Shown here: one piece after another, positions 1 to 6,713 of the stretch
How positions within the stretch are numbered: the stretch's first letter is position 1
How the letters are laid out: each line of letters begins with the position of its first letter
Position numbers and translations under genes: made by a program
Origin: AWTP1-13 sp041288195
Lineage (GTDB): Bacteria > Pseudomonadota > Alphaproteobacteria > Rhizobiales > Hyphomicrobiaceae
Assembly (NCBI GenBank): GCA_041288195.1
Contig: JBGGME010000101.1
Location: 1-26,353 of the forward strand
Direction of reading: 5' to 3'
Length of the DNA stretch: 26,353 nucleotides
The notes under the pieces: generated by a model
Seen by the model: only the letters and a program-made list of their open reading frames with translations
What the model was told of the DNA's origin: nothing
Databases searched by the model: none

Positions 1-228
1 GGCGCACCACGGTGGCCGGCGATTCGCCCACAGTCGCGCAACAAGCGGCCGAGTAGCCGGAAGGCGAGGCAGACCTCTGCGCGACAGCCGACGAAGGGCG
101 GTGCGGCATTGCAGCCGCAGCGCCTGCGCCCGATCCGAAGCGTGCGCAAGGCACCTAAACAGCTAGATTTTCTGCGGGATTTGGGGCGTTGGTGGTCGCT
201 TGGCGAGCAGGTGCGCAATGCATGGTGA
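1..228 (+). CDS. possible 3' end of a gene cut by the window start
   Basis: Frame 1 is open from the first base to a TGA at 226-228, giving 75 residues with no start in the window. The product would be very basic (many Arg and Lys) and Gln/Pro-rich, ending in a Trp-containing segment (RWWSLGEQVRNAW). I recognise no family. An alternative is frame 3, which is open from base 3 to a TAG at 54-56 and reads like an ordinary Ala/Thr-rich C-terminus (TTVAGDSPTVAQQAAE). Frame 3 has somewhat more G/C in third positions, so the 75-residue reading may be spurious. Upstream sequence would settle it. Confidence 0.22.
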   Translation, partial: GAPRWPAIRPQSRNKRPSSRKARQTSARQPTKGGAALQPQRLRPIRSVRKAPKQLDFLRDLGRWWSLGEQVRNAW

Positions 229-271
229 AATGGCCCCTGCACCGATGCCGTTGCATTCTTACATCGCTGGG

Positions 272-290
272 GTCGGATTCAATCTCCGAC
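272..290. other. perfect 6-bp hairpin, 7-base loop
   Basis: GTCGGA and TCCGAC pair perfectly around the loop TTCAATC. It lies between the possible upstream gene tail and the lipoprotein gene. There is no T-run after it, so it is not a classical terminator. The loop resembles a tRNA T-loop, but no other tRNA arm is present. Apart from this hairpin I see nothing firm in the 229-378 gap. Confidence 0.3.
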
Positions 291-378
291 GGCGAGTTCT
301 GACTTGGTCTGCGCATCGAAACCGGTGTTTATAGGGTTACTGCGCAAGCTTTGGACTAGGGACACTTTGGAGAACACC

Positions 379-510
379 ATGGACGCTAAGAAAATCGCGG
401 TTGTCGGCCTGCTGGTTGCTGTGGTCGCTCTCGCAGCCTGCCGTCGTGAGGAAGCCCGGCCTATGAAGCTCGGCGGCCCGGAAGTGAACCAGGCTGAGGT
501 AGCCCGCTAG
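379..510 (+). CDS. small lipoprotein, 43 residues
   Basis: The product is a predicted exported lipoprotein. It has a basic n-region (MDAKK), a hydrophobic stretch at residues 6-20, and a lipobox L18-A19-A20-C21, so signal peptidase II would leave Cys21 as the lipidated N-terminus. The mature peptide is only about 23 residues, charged (CRREEARP) and without a recognisable domain. I chose the ATG at 379 because GGAG lies 6 bases upstream and the signal peptide starts there; an ORF from 304 would add 25 residues that do not look like a signal sequence. A strong terminator follows at 547-572, so it is probably a single-gene transcript. Small lipoproteins of this type recur in alphaproteobacteria; the role is unknown. 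Confidence 0.72.
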   Translation: MDAKKIAVVGLLVAVVALAACRREEARPMKLGGPEVNQAEVAR

Positions 511-546
511 TTCAAAGCGGTCTTCTCTCCAAAAAGCAGGCATCGC

Positions 547-572
547 AAAGGCCCCTAACCGGGGCCTTTTTT
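547..572 (+). terminator. intrinsic terminator after the small lipoprotein gene
   Basis: AAAGGCCCC pairs with GGGGCCTTT around a 5-base loop (TAACC), and the second arm runs into six T residues. It sits 37 bases after the stop of the lipoprotein gene. This is the clearest factor-independent terminator in the window. Confidence 0.85.
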
Positions 573-993
573 GCGTGGCGGAGTGGGCGCGCGAGCCTTG
601 GGCCCGGCCGTTTCGGTGACGGGCCAGGATCACGAGACCCTTGAGGATCGCGAAGCCGGCAAGGCCCGGGAGAGGCGTCATGCCGGGCGGGAGACTGGTC
701 CTCAGGGAGTGAAGCACGCCTTACGATTGTGATGCTGCCGGCCGTCACCATGCGCGCACGCGCCTCGCCTGGTCGGCTTTCGGCGGGCTGCTATATGGCT
801 GACGACCCTGCATTGAGTTGGGCTTTCGGGCGGCATCGTAAGTCCTGATATATTCACTTACCTGCATCGAATAGCGGATTGCAGCCAGGAACAGCCCCGA
901 GGCCGCTCAGCATCGGCGTCGGCGTCGCATTGGCGCCCAAGTCTGTTCGCAAATGTTGCTCAGAACACTTTTCAGGCTGAGCCCTGACGATCC
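573..993. other. gap of about 420 bases with no gene recognised
   Basis: This stretch lies between the lipoprotein terminator and the DUF2235 gene. Two overlapping minus-strand ORFs (337-717 and 512-751) cross the terminator and parts of the lipoprotein gene and have no plausible start signals, so I do not call them. The stretch near 840-870 is more A/T-rich and may hold the promoter of the DUF2235 gene, but I could not assign a convincing -35/-10 pair. Confidence 0.5.
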
Positions 994-2292
994 ATGAAGC
1001 ACCTGGTCATCTGCCTCGACGGCACGTGGAGCGACGGCAATGCGCCCGCTCCTCAGACCAATATCGCCGTCCTCGCCGGCATCATAGATCCCAATCCCGC
1101 CGGCGCCCCCGAGCAGCGCGTCTACTACGACGCCGGCGTCGGCACCGGCGGCCTCATCGACCGCATCGCCGGGGGCATGTTCGGCAAGGGGCTGAGCGCC
1201 AACGTGCTGGCCGCCTACCGCTTCCTGTGCCAGTTCTACGAGCCAGGCGACAGGATCTACGTGTTCGGCTATTCGCGCGGCGCCTTCACGGCGCGCAGCC
1301 TGTGCGGGTTCATGAGCGCGAGCGGCCTCTTGACCCAGGACATGTGCAACGCCGCCAACCAGGAGTTCGCCTGGAGCTACTATAGGACGCCGCCCAAGCA
1401 GCGTTTCCCCGCCGATCGCGCGCGCCTCAAGCGCATCACCCATCCCGACCCGCGCGTGCGCTTCCTAGGCGTGTTCGACACCGTCGGCGCGCTCGGCATC
1501 CCCAAGAGCTTCATGAGCCGCATCGGCAAGCGCTCTCTGCAGTTCCACGACGCCGACGTGAGCAGCATCGTCGACCACTCCTGCCACGCGCTCGCCATCG
1601 ACGAGTACCGCCTGGAGTTCGAGGCCTCCGTGTGGACCGAGCCCAGGCACCGCAGATATCAGAGCGTGGAGCAGGCTTGGTTTCCGGGCTCGCACTCGAA
1701 TATTGGAGGCGGATATGACGATACGGGCTTGTCGGATCTGGCGCTCGACTGGATACTGAAACGTCTGCAGCATCATTGCCCCGAGCTGAAGCTCAATCCT
1801 GCTGACGCATGGCCGCGGCAGCTGAGACCGGACTACCGCGGCAAGCTCTACGACGAGCGCAGCTGGATGTTCTGGCGCAGCCGCTGGCGCCCGCTTGTGC
1901 GGCTCATCAACCGCTGCGAGATCGGCCGCGCCCGCTTCTTCCGCCTGCCGCAGATCCGGCCGCACTCCCGTCCGATCGGCGAGATGGTGCATTGGAGCGC
2001 GCTGGCCCGCTGGGAGGAGACCAAGGCCAATCGCCGCTGGCAGCGCTATCAGCCGCGCAACCTCCTCGCCGCAATCAAGAGCGTGCAGGAGAACGGCACG
2101 CGGGTCGTGGGCGTCGACGGCGAGCCGACCTCGCTCGCCGGTCTCTACGCGGGCAACGCCGATGCTGCCGAGCCGCCGCGCGAGCCTGAGCTTCCCGTCC
2201 TGCCGCGGGCGCCCGCTGGTGCGAACGGGGCCAATGGCGCGAACGGGGCCAATGGGGCGGCCAGGGATACGCTATCGCGGCTGGAGGGGTGA
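994..2292 (+). CDS. DUF2235 alpha/beta-hydrolase (Tle1-like lipase fold)
   Basis: The 432-residue protein matches the DUF2235 family, which includes the type VI secretion phospholipase effector Tle1 and many uncharacterised stand-alone enzymes. It begins with the family start KHLVICLDGTW, has the nucleophile elbow GYSRG at 92-96 (Ser94), and a conserved WFPGSHSNIGGGYDDTG stretch around residues 229-245 that typically supplies further active-site residues. No signal peptide or membrane segment is visible. No VgrG, PAAR, Hcp or immunity-like gene lies nearby, so a T6SS effector role is not supported by context. The C-terminus is a low-complexity Ala-Asn-Gly tail from a short tandem repeat. The upstream ribosome site is weak. 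It converges on the minus-strand UPF0178 gene. Confidence 0.85.
   Translation: MKHLVICLDGTWSDGNAPAPQTNIAVLAGIIDPNPAGAPEQRVYYDAGVGTGGLIDRIAGGMFGKGLSANVLAAYRFLCQFYEPGDRIYVFGYSRGAFTARSLCGFMSASGLLTQDMCNAANQEFAWSYYRTPPKQRFPADRARLKRITHPDPRVRFLGVFDTVGALGIPKSFMSRIGKRSLQFHDADVSSIVDHSCHALAIDEYRLEFEASVWTEPRHRRYQSVEQAWFPGSHSNIGGGYDDTGLSDLALDWILKRLQHHCPELKLNPADAWPRQLRPDYRGKLYDERSWMFWRSRWRPLVRLINRCEIGRARFFRLPQIRPHSRPIGEMVHWSALARWEETKANRRWQRYQPRNLLAAIKSVQENGTRVVGVDGEPTSLAGLYAGNADAAEPPREPELPVLPRAPAGANGANGANGANGAARDTLSRLEG
2221..2256 (+). repeat. 18-base tandem repeat encoding (Ala-Asn-Gly)n
   Basis: Two copies of GCGAACGGGGCCAATGG plus one variable base (C, then G) follow each other, each encoding ANGANG. 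The internal 9-base halves are also related. The repeat lies in frame near the end of the DUF2235 gene, so changes in copy number would lengthen or shorten the tail without breaking the frame. Confidence 0.85.
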
Positions 2293-2328
2293 GGGTTGCT
2301 GCGCGAGCGGGCTGCCGCCCGCGCCCGC

Positions 2329-2349
2329 TCGGGCGGGACACCCGCCCGA
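2329..2349. terminator. GC-rich hairpin between convergent genes
   Basis: TCGGGCGGG pairs perfectly with CCCGCCCGA around a 3-base loop. It lies between the stop of the DUF2235 gene and the stop of the convergent UPF0178 gene. There is no proper T-run on either strand, so it may only pause polymerase or protect the 3' end; I call it a candidate bidirectional terminator. Confidence 0.45.
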
Positions 2350-2369
2350 ACCCGCCCGCCTTTGGGAGA

Positions 2370-2825
2370 TTAGCGGTCGCGCTTGATGGCCTGGACGGCT
2401 TCTTCCAGGGCCTGCAGGAAGCGGGAGCGGTCCTGGCGGGTGAAGCTGGCGTTGTAGCCCTTGCTCTCTCCGGTCTCGCGCAGGTGGCGGGAGAGGTCGC
2501 GCATGGCGAGCGCCATGCCGATGCCGGCCTCCGTGAAGGGCTTGCCCGTCGGCCCGATAGTGCGGGCGCCGGCCTTCAGGCAGCGCGCGGCGAGGGGGAT
2601 GTCGGCGGTGACGACGATGTCGCCCTTGCCCACCCGCTCCGCGATCCAGTTGTCGGCCGCATCGGGGCCGTCGGAGACGACGACGCGCTTGATCAGCGGC
2701 CCCTCCGGCAGGCGCATGAAGGCGTTCGACACGAAGTGGATGGTGAGCCCGTGCCGCTCCGCCACGCGCACCGCCTCCTCCTTCACAGGACACGCATCGG
2801 CATCGATGTAGAGGGCGGTGGGCAC
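2370..2825 (-). CDS. YaiI/YqxD family protein (UPF0178, DUF188)
   Basis: The 151-residue protein matches the UPF0178 family, including the opening ALYIDADACPVKEE, the central segment with SDGPDAADNWI, the DIVVTADIPLAARCL motif and a C-terminal half with GESKGYNASFTRQDRSRFLQ (split here from its neighbours only for length). The Asp-rich motifs resemble a PIN-like metal-binding fold, but the family's activity is not established. I chose the GTG at 2825-2823 because it gives the usual family length (about 150) and starts one base after the TGA of the regulator gene (2829-2827), so translation is probably coupled. A longer ATG start at 2885 would overlap the regulator by about 60 bases. The pairing with a CtrA-like regulator has no obvious functional explanation. 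Confidence 0.88.
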   Translation of the reverse strand: MPTALYIDADACPVKEEAVRVAERHGLTIHFVSNAFMRLPEGPLIKRVVVSDGPDAADNWIAERVGKGDIVVTADIPLAARCLKAGARTIGPTGKPFTEAGIGMALAMRDLSRHLRETGESKGYNASFTRQDRSRFLQALEEAVQAIKRDR

Positions 2826-2826
2826 G

Positions 2827-3513
2827 TCAACCGAGATCTGGTTCAGGCTCCCTGAGCGTGTAGCCCCTGCCCCAGACGGTTTCAATGTAGTCGCGCCGGT
2901 GACCCCCGGCCGACTTCAAGATCTTGCGCATGCGAGAGACGAACACGTCGATGATCTTGGTCTCGGGCTCGTCCATCCCGCCGTAGAGGTGCTCGATCAT
3001 GTCCTTCTTCGTGACGACCTCGCCGCGGCGGCGGGCGAGCAGCTCGAGGATTTGGTATTCCTTGCCGGACAGGGTCCTGACGCGCTCGCCGTCGATGCGA
3101 ACGGATCGCAGCGCCGTGTCGATCCTGAGGCCCTCGATCTCGATGATGGAGCCGGGATTGGGATGCCGGCCGGCGGCGCGGTAGATGGCGTCGACGAGTT
3201 CGTCGCCTCGCACCGGGGTCCTGACGTAGCCGTCGGCCCCGAACCCAAAGCCGCGCGACATGTCCTCGACACCGGCCTGGTCGGACACGATCAGCACGGG
3301 GGCCTTCACCGCGCCGTCCCCTAGCCGGCGCAGGACCGTGGGACCGCTCATGTCCGGCAGGCACGGGTCGAGCAGGATGATGTCGAAGGCCCCGCGCACT
3401 GCGAGATCGACGCCCTGCGCGCCGGTCTCCGCATAGGCGAGCCGCGCGCCGGAGAGGCTGCACGCGACCGCCGCCTCCGTCTCCTCGGTGCTGACGATGG
3501 CCAGGATGTGCAT
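2827..3513 (-). CDS. CtrA-like response regulator with atypical receiver
   Basis: The 228-residue protein has a receiver domain (about 1-115) and an OmpR/PhoB winged-helix domain (about 125-220). The C-terminal part is strikingly close to CtrA, the alphaproteobacterial cell-cycle master regulator: LSGKEYQILELL, HLYGGMDEPETKIIDVF and YIETVWGRGY. The receiver keeps the phospho-acceptor (Asp49 in LLDPCLPDMSG) and Ser77. It lacks the acidic pair near the N-terminus (Ser8-Thr9 where CtrA has Asp residues), and Thr99 replaces the conserved Lys (VRTP for TKP). Phosphorylation is therefore doubtful. The ATG at 3513 is preceded by AGG 5 bases upstream; an extension to 3579 does not look like a receiver. 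It is probably a CtrA paralogue, not CtrA itself. It is coupled to the UPF0178 gene downstream. Confidence 0.88.
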   Translation of the reverse strand: MHILAIVSTEETEAAVACSLSGARLAYAETGAQGVDLAVRGAFDIILLDPCLPDMSGPTVLRRLGDGAVKAPVLIVSDQAGVEDMSRGFGFGADGYVRTPVRGDELVDAIYRAAGRHPNPGSIIEIEGLRIDTALRSVRIDGERVRTLSGKEYQILELLARRRGEVVTKKDMIEHLYGGMDEPETKIIDVFVSRMRKILKSAGGHRRDYIETVWGRGYTLREPEPDLG

Positions 3514-3613
3514 GGGGGCCTCGCGGGAGGTCGTTGGGTGCGATTGCGCCAGAGGGTGGAGCCTACGTGACTCGCCCACGAGCCATGAGGTAAGGCGCTA
3601 CAGCGTAAGCCAA

Positions 3614-4216
3614 TCAGCCGAGATCGAGCGTGCCGAGGGTGACGGCGAGGCTTGGCGCCAGGGAGGGCTCGATCCGCTCATTCGGCTGCTTGCTCTCCAC
3701 ACTCGCGTAGCGTGTGGGTTGCGGTCCGCGATGGACGGTCGTGACGAGGGTATTGGCGTTTATCACCCACAGCTCGCAAAGGCCGAGCCGGGAGTAGATG
3801 TCGGCCTTGGTGCCAAGGTCGTAGCGCAGGCTCGTGTCGGCGACCTCGACGATGAGGAGCGCCGTGTCGGCGGCCAGGTCCTTGAGCGGGATGCTGCGAG
3901 GCCAGAACAGGAAATCCGGCTCGTAGAACTCGTCCTGTCCAACGCGCAGCGTGGTCTCGGTGATGAGGTCGATGGGACTGCCGACAATACGGGGGAACCA
4001 GTATTGCTGCAGCGCCGCCTTCACGACCTCGTGCGGGATGCCCCTGCCGGACATCGGCACCGCCTCCCCGCCGATCAACTCGAACCGCTCGTCCTCGAGA
4101 ATGATGCCCTCGGCCACCATCGCTTCGATTTCGGCCACGCTCCACCGCCGCCGCGCAAGACCCTCTGCGGCCCGCGTCGTGGCAGGAAGGGAGGTGGGGC
4201 GGAGGTGTTGGTTCAT
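3614..4216 (-). CDS. Uma2-family (DUF820) nuclease-like protein, copy 1
   Basis: The 200-residue protein belongs to the Uma2 family, which has a PD-(D/E)XK nuclease fold. Visible landmarks are FELIGGEAVPMS (residues 45-56), the EPDF motif with Asp101, LIVEVADTSLRYD with Glu124, a Lys at 137, and ELWVINA. The family is common in cyanobacteria and present in many soil bacteria; its targets are unknown. I chose the ATG at 4216 because it aligns with the start of the paralogue at 10560; a longer start at 4273 runs into the rpoD terminator. It follows rpoD on the same strand but is separated from it by that terminator. I see no strong ribosome site. Confidence 0.85.
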   Translation of the reverse strand: MNQHLRPTSLPATTRAAEGLARRRWSVAEIEAMVAEGIILEDERFELIGGEAVPMSGRGIPHEVVKAALQQYWFPRIVGSPIDLITETTLRVGQDEFYEPDFLFWPRSIPLKDLAADTALLIVEVADTSLRYDLGTKADIYSRLGLCELWVINANTLVTTVHRGPQPTRYASVESKQPNERIEPSLAPSLAVTLGTLDLG

Positions 4217-4271
4217 GTAACCAGAATATCGCGCCCAGTGCAGGAGACCACCCACGGCAATCCCCGCGACC

Positions 4272-4304
4272 AATAAACAAACAGGCCCCGAAATGAGGGC
4301 CTGT
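4272..4304 (-). terminator. intrinsic terminator of the rpoD transcript
   Basis: On the minus strand ACAGGCCC pairs with GGGCCTGT (arms at 4304-4297 and 4288-4281) around an 8-base loop, followed by the T-rich tail TTGTTTATTG. It lies about 30 bases after the rpoD stop. Confidence 0.75.
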
Positions 4305-4335
4305 CAGCAATACAGCATTTACTTCGGTCTGACGA

Positions 4336-6360
4336 TCAGTTGTCCAGGAAACTCCGCAGCTTCCGGCTGCGGCTCGGGTGCTTCAATTTCCGCAGCGCCT
4401 TGGCTTCGATCTGGCGGATGCGCTCGCGGGTGACGGAGAACTGCTGGCCGACCTCTTCGAGCGTGTGGTCGGTGTTCATGCCGATGCCGAAGCGCATCCT
4501 GAGCACGCGCTCCTCGCGCGGGGTGAGCGAGGCGAGCACGCGCGTCGTCGTCTCGCGCAGGTTGGACTGGATCGCCGCATCGATGGGGAGCACGGCGTTG
4601 CGGTCCTCGATGAAGTCGCCGAGGTGGCTATCCTCCTCGTCGCCGATGGGCGTCTCGAGGCTGATCGGCTCCTTGGCGATCTTGAGGACCTTGCGCACCT
4701 TCTCGAGCGGCATGGCGAGCTTCTCGGAGAGCTCCTCCGGCGTCGGCTCGCGGCCGATCTCGTGCAGCATCTGGCGGGACGTGCGCACGATCTTGTTGAT
4801 GGTCTCGATCATGTGCACGGGGATGCGGATGGTGCGCGCCTGGTCGGCGATCGAGCGCGTGATCGCCTGCCGGATCCACCAGGTGGCGTAGGTCGAGAAC
4901 TTGTAGCCGCGGCGATACTCGAACTTGTCGACGGCCTTCATGAGGCCGATGTTGCCCTCCTGGATGAGATCCAGGAACTGCAGGCCGCGGTTGGTGTACT
5001 TCTTGGCGATGGAGATGACGAGGCGCAGGTTGGCCTCCACCATCTCCTTCTTGGCCTGGCGCGCCTCGCGTTCGCCCTTCTGCACGGCCTTGACGATGCG
5101 GCGGAACTCGGTGATCTCGAGGCCCGTCTCGGAGGCGAGCGTGCGGATCTCGTCGCGGATCTGGTCGATCGAGCGGCGCTCGTGCTTGATGAACTGGCCC
5201 CACTTGCGGCCCGACTCCGACATGCGCTCGATCCAGGCCTGGTCGAGCTCGTTGCCGAAGTACTCGTCGATGAAGGTCTGGCGCGGCACGCCGTAGCTGT
5301 CGGCCAGCCGCATCAGGCGGCTCTCCAGCGCCACGAGGCGCTTGTTGATGGAGTAGAGCTGCTCCACCAGGCTCTCGATGCGCGCGTTGTTGAGCGAGAG
5401 GCTCTTGACGTAGCCGATGATCTCGTCGCGCAGCTTGTCGTAGCCCTTCTGCTGCTGGCGCGAGAACTGCTCGCTCGCAACCTGCATCTCGACCTTCTTG
5501 TCCTGCAGCTTGCGCAGCTTCTTGTAGGTGCCGGCGATGTTGTCGAAGGTCTCGAGCACCTTGGGCTTGAGCTCGGCCTCCATGGCGGCGAGCGAGAGCG
5601 CGTTCTCGAAGTCCTCGTCGTCCTCCATCTCGCCTTCGGGGCGCGGCTGGCCATCCTCGCCCGCGGCGCCGTCGCCCGATGCGGCGGCCGGCGGAGGTGG
5701 AGGCGCCTCGACCGGCGGCGGCGCGACGGGCATCGGGGGCGGCGCGGCCTTGGCCTCGGGGCCCTCGTAGGTGGCCTCCAGATCGATGATGTCGCGCAGC
5801 AGGATCTTGGCGTCCTTGAGCTCGTCGCGCCAGATGATGACGGCCTGGAAGGTCAGCGGGCTCTCGCACAGGCCCGCGATCATGGCCTCGCGTCCCGCCT
5901 CGATGCGCTTGGCGATGGCGATCTCGCCCTCGCGCGAGAGCAGCTCCACGGAGCCCATGTCGCGCAGATACATGCGCACCGGATCGTCCGTGCGCTCGGT
6001 GGGCTCGGCGCGCGTCTGGGTGACGGCAGGCAGGCTCGGTGCGGCGACCGCGCGGCTGGTCGGCTCCTCCTCCTCGGCGTCCTCGCCGTCCTGCGCCGGC
6101 GCCTCGTCGGGCTCCTCGCTCTCTACCACGGTCATCCCCATGTCGGACAGCATCGACATGGTGTCCTCGATCTGGTCGGGGGACACCTCCTCGGAGGGCA
6201 GCACCGCATTGAGCGCGTCGAGCGTAACGAAGCCCCGCGCCTTGGCGGTCTTGATGAACTTCTTAACCGCCGCATCGGACAGGTCGAGAAGCGGGCTGTC
6301 CTTCTCCGGAGCCTCGGTCGGCGCGGCGGTCTGCTCGTCAGCCTTCGCGGTCATTGCCAT
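4336..6360 (-). CDS. rpoD: RNA polymerase primary sigma factor RpoD (sigma-70)
   Basis: The 674-residue protein directs core RNA polymerase to housekeeping promoters. It has an N-terminal region 1.1, region 1.2 (about 123-156, DDPVRMYLRDMGSVELLSR), a long non-conserved region, the core regions 2-3 (about 440-520, including KFSTYATWWIRQAITR), and region 4 ending in VTRERIRQIEAKALRKL near the C-terminus. The start at 6360 is supported by GGGAG 7 bases upstream; a second ATG at 6354 is possible. A Pro-rich then acidic segment lies around 200-240 (runs such as APPPPPAAA followed by GEMEDDEDFE). It is the last gene of the yqeY-dnaG-rpoD block and is followed by a terminator. A 353-base leader before it may contain its own promoters. 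Confidence 0.98.
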   Translation of the reverse strand: MAMTAKADEQTAAPTEAPEKDSPLLDLSDAAVKKFIKTAKARGFVTLDALNAVLPSEEVSPDQIEDTMSMLSDMGMTVVESEEPDEAPAQDGEDAEEEEPTSRAVAAPSLPAVTQTRAEPTERTDDPVRMYLRDMGSVELLSREGEIAIAKRIEAGREAMIAGLCESPLTFQAVIIWRDELKDAKILLRDIIDLEATYEGPEAKAAPPPMPVAPPPVEAPPPPPAAASGDGAAGEDGQPRPEGEMEDDEDFENALSLAAMEAELKPKVLETFDNIAGTYKKLRKLQDKKVEMQVASEQFSRQQQKGYDKLRDEIIGYVKSLSLNNARIESLVEQLYSINKRLVALESRLMRLADSYGVPRQTFIDEYFGNELDQAWIERMSESGRKWGQFIKHERRSIDQIRDEIRTLASETGLEITEFRRIVKAVQKGEREARQAKKEMVEANLRLVISIAKKYTNRGLQFLDLIQEGNIGLMKAVDKFEYRRGYKFSTYATWWIRQAITRSIADQARTIRIPVHMIETINKIVRTSRQMLHEIGREPTPEELSEKLAMPLEKVRKVLKIAKEPISLETPIGDEEDSHLGDFIEDRNAVLPIDAAIQSNLRETTTRVLASLTPREERVLRMRFGIGMNTDHTLEEVGQQFSVTRERIRQIEAKALRKLKHPSRSRKLRSFLDN

Positions 6361-6713
6361 TCCATAACTCCCAAGCACGCGGCTGCGGTGCAGCGCGCGG
6401 TAGAAAATTTCAGGCTCGCGTGCGCTGCAGGACCGATGCGCCGAAGCACAACAGCCGCAACCTCGCGTCGGGCGGCATGCCGCCACGCTGGATCGTCACG
6501 GAAAGCCCCTGTTGCGAGAGCGCGAAGGCCGGGCCGATGGCTCCATGGCCTTCATTGAGGGGCCTGCGCTGGCATACACAACTTGCGTGCGCCTTGCCAG
6601 TATTTCTTCCTGCCATCAACGGGGGAAACACCAAATTTATTCCCCGCTCGTCTGGGTTTCTGTCGAAGGAAGCCATGGGATGGGCCGCCGCTCTGGGTGA
6701 ACGATGTCCAATC
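6361..6713. other. 353-base dnaG-rpoD intergenic region
   Basis: No gene is supported here; small ORFs in several frames lack start signals. The stretch 6600-6660 is A/T-richer than its surroundings and contains the best candidate promoter for rpoD (6618-6643). Its length suggests that rpoD is not simply co-transcribed with dnaG. Confidence 0.5.
6618..6643 (-). promoter_or_regulatory. candidate ECF-type promoter upstream of rpoD
   Basis: On the minus strand GGAAT (6643-6639) and CGTT (6621-6618) are separated by exactly 17 bases. This fits the GGAAC-N16/17-CGTT consensus known for the alphaproteobacterial general stress sigma factor EcfG, with one mismatch. It would give an rpoD leader of roughly 250 bases. 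It is only a pattern match. Confidence 0.35.

Noticed and set aside
222..297. T-arm-like hairpin suggesting a tRNA
   Set aside because: The stem and TTCAATC loop fit a T-arm, but the flanking bases give no acceptor stem, D-arm or anticodon arm.
337..751. Two overlapping minus-strand ORFs
   Set aside because: They read through the lipoprotein gene and its terminator and show no start signal or recognisable motif.
994..2292. Type VI secretion effector/immunity module
   Set aside because: DUF2235 is shared with Tle1 effectors, but no VgrG, PAAR, Hcp or immunity-like gene is adjacent.
4378..6558. 726-codon plus-strand ORF opposite rpoD
   Set aside because: It is a mirror of the GC-rich rpoD codons; the translation is Leu/Ala/Asp/Arg-rich low-complexity sequence with no family motif, while rpoD is unmistakable.
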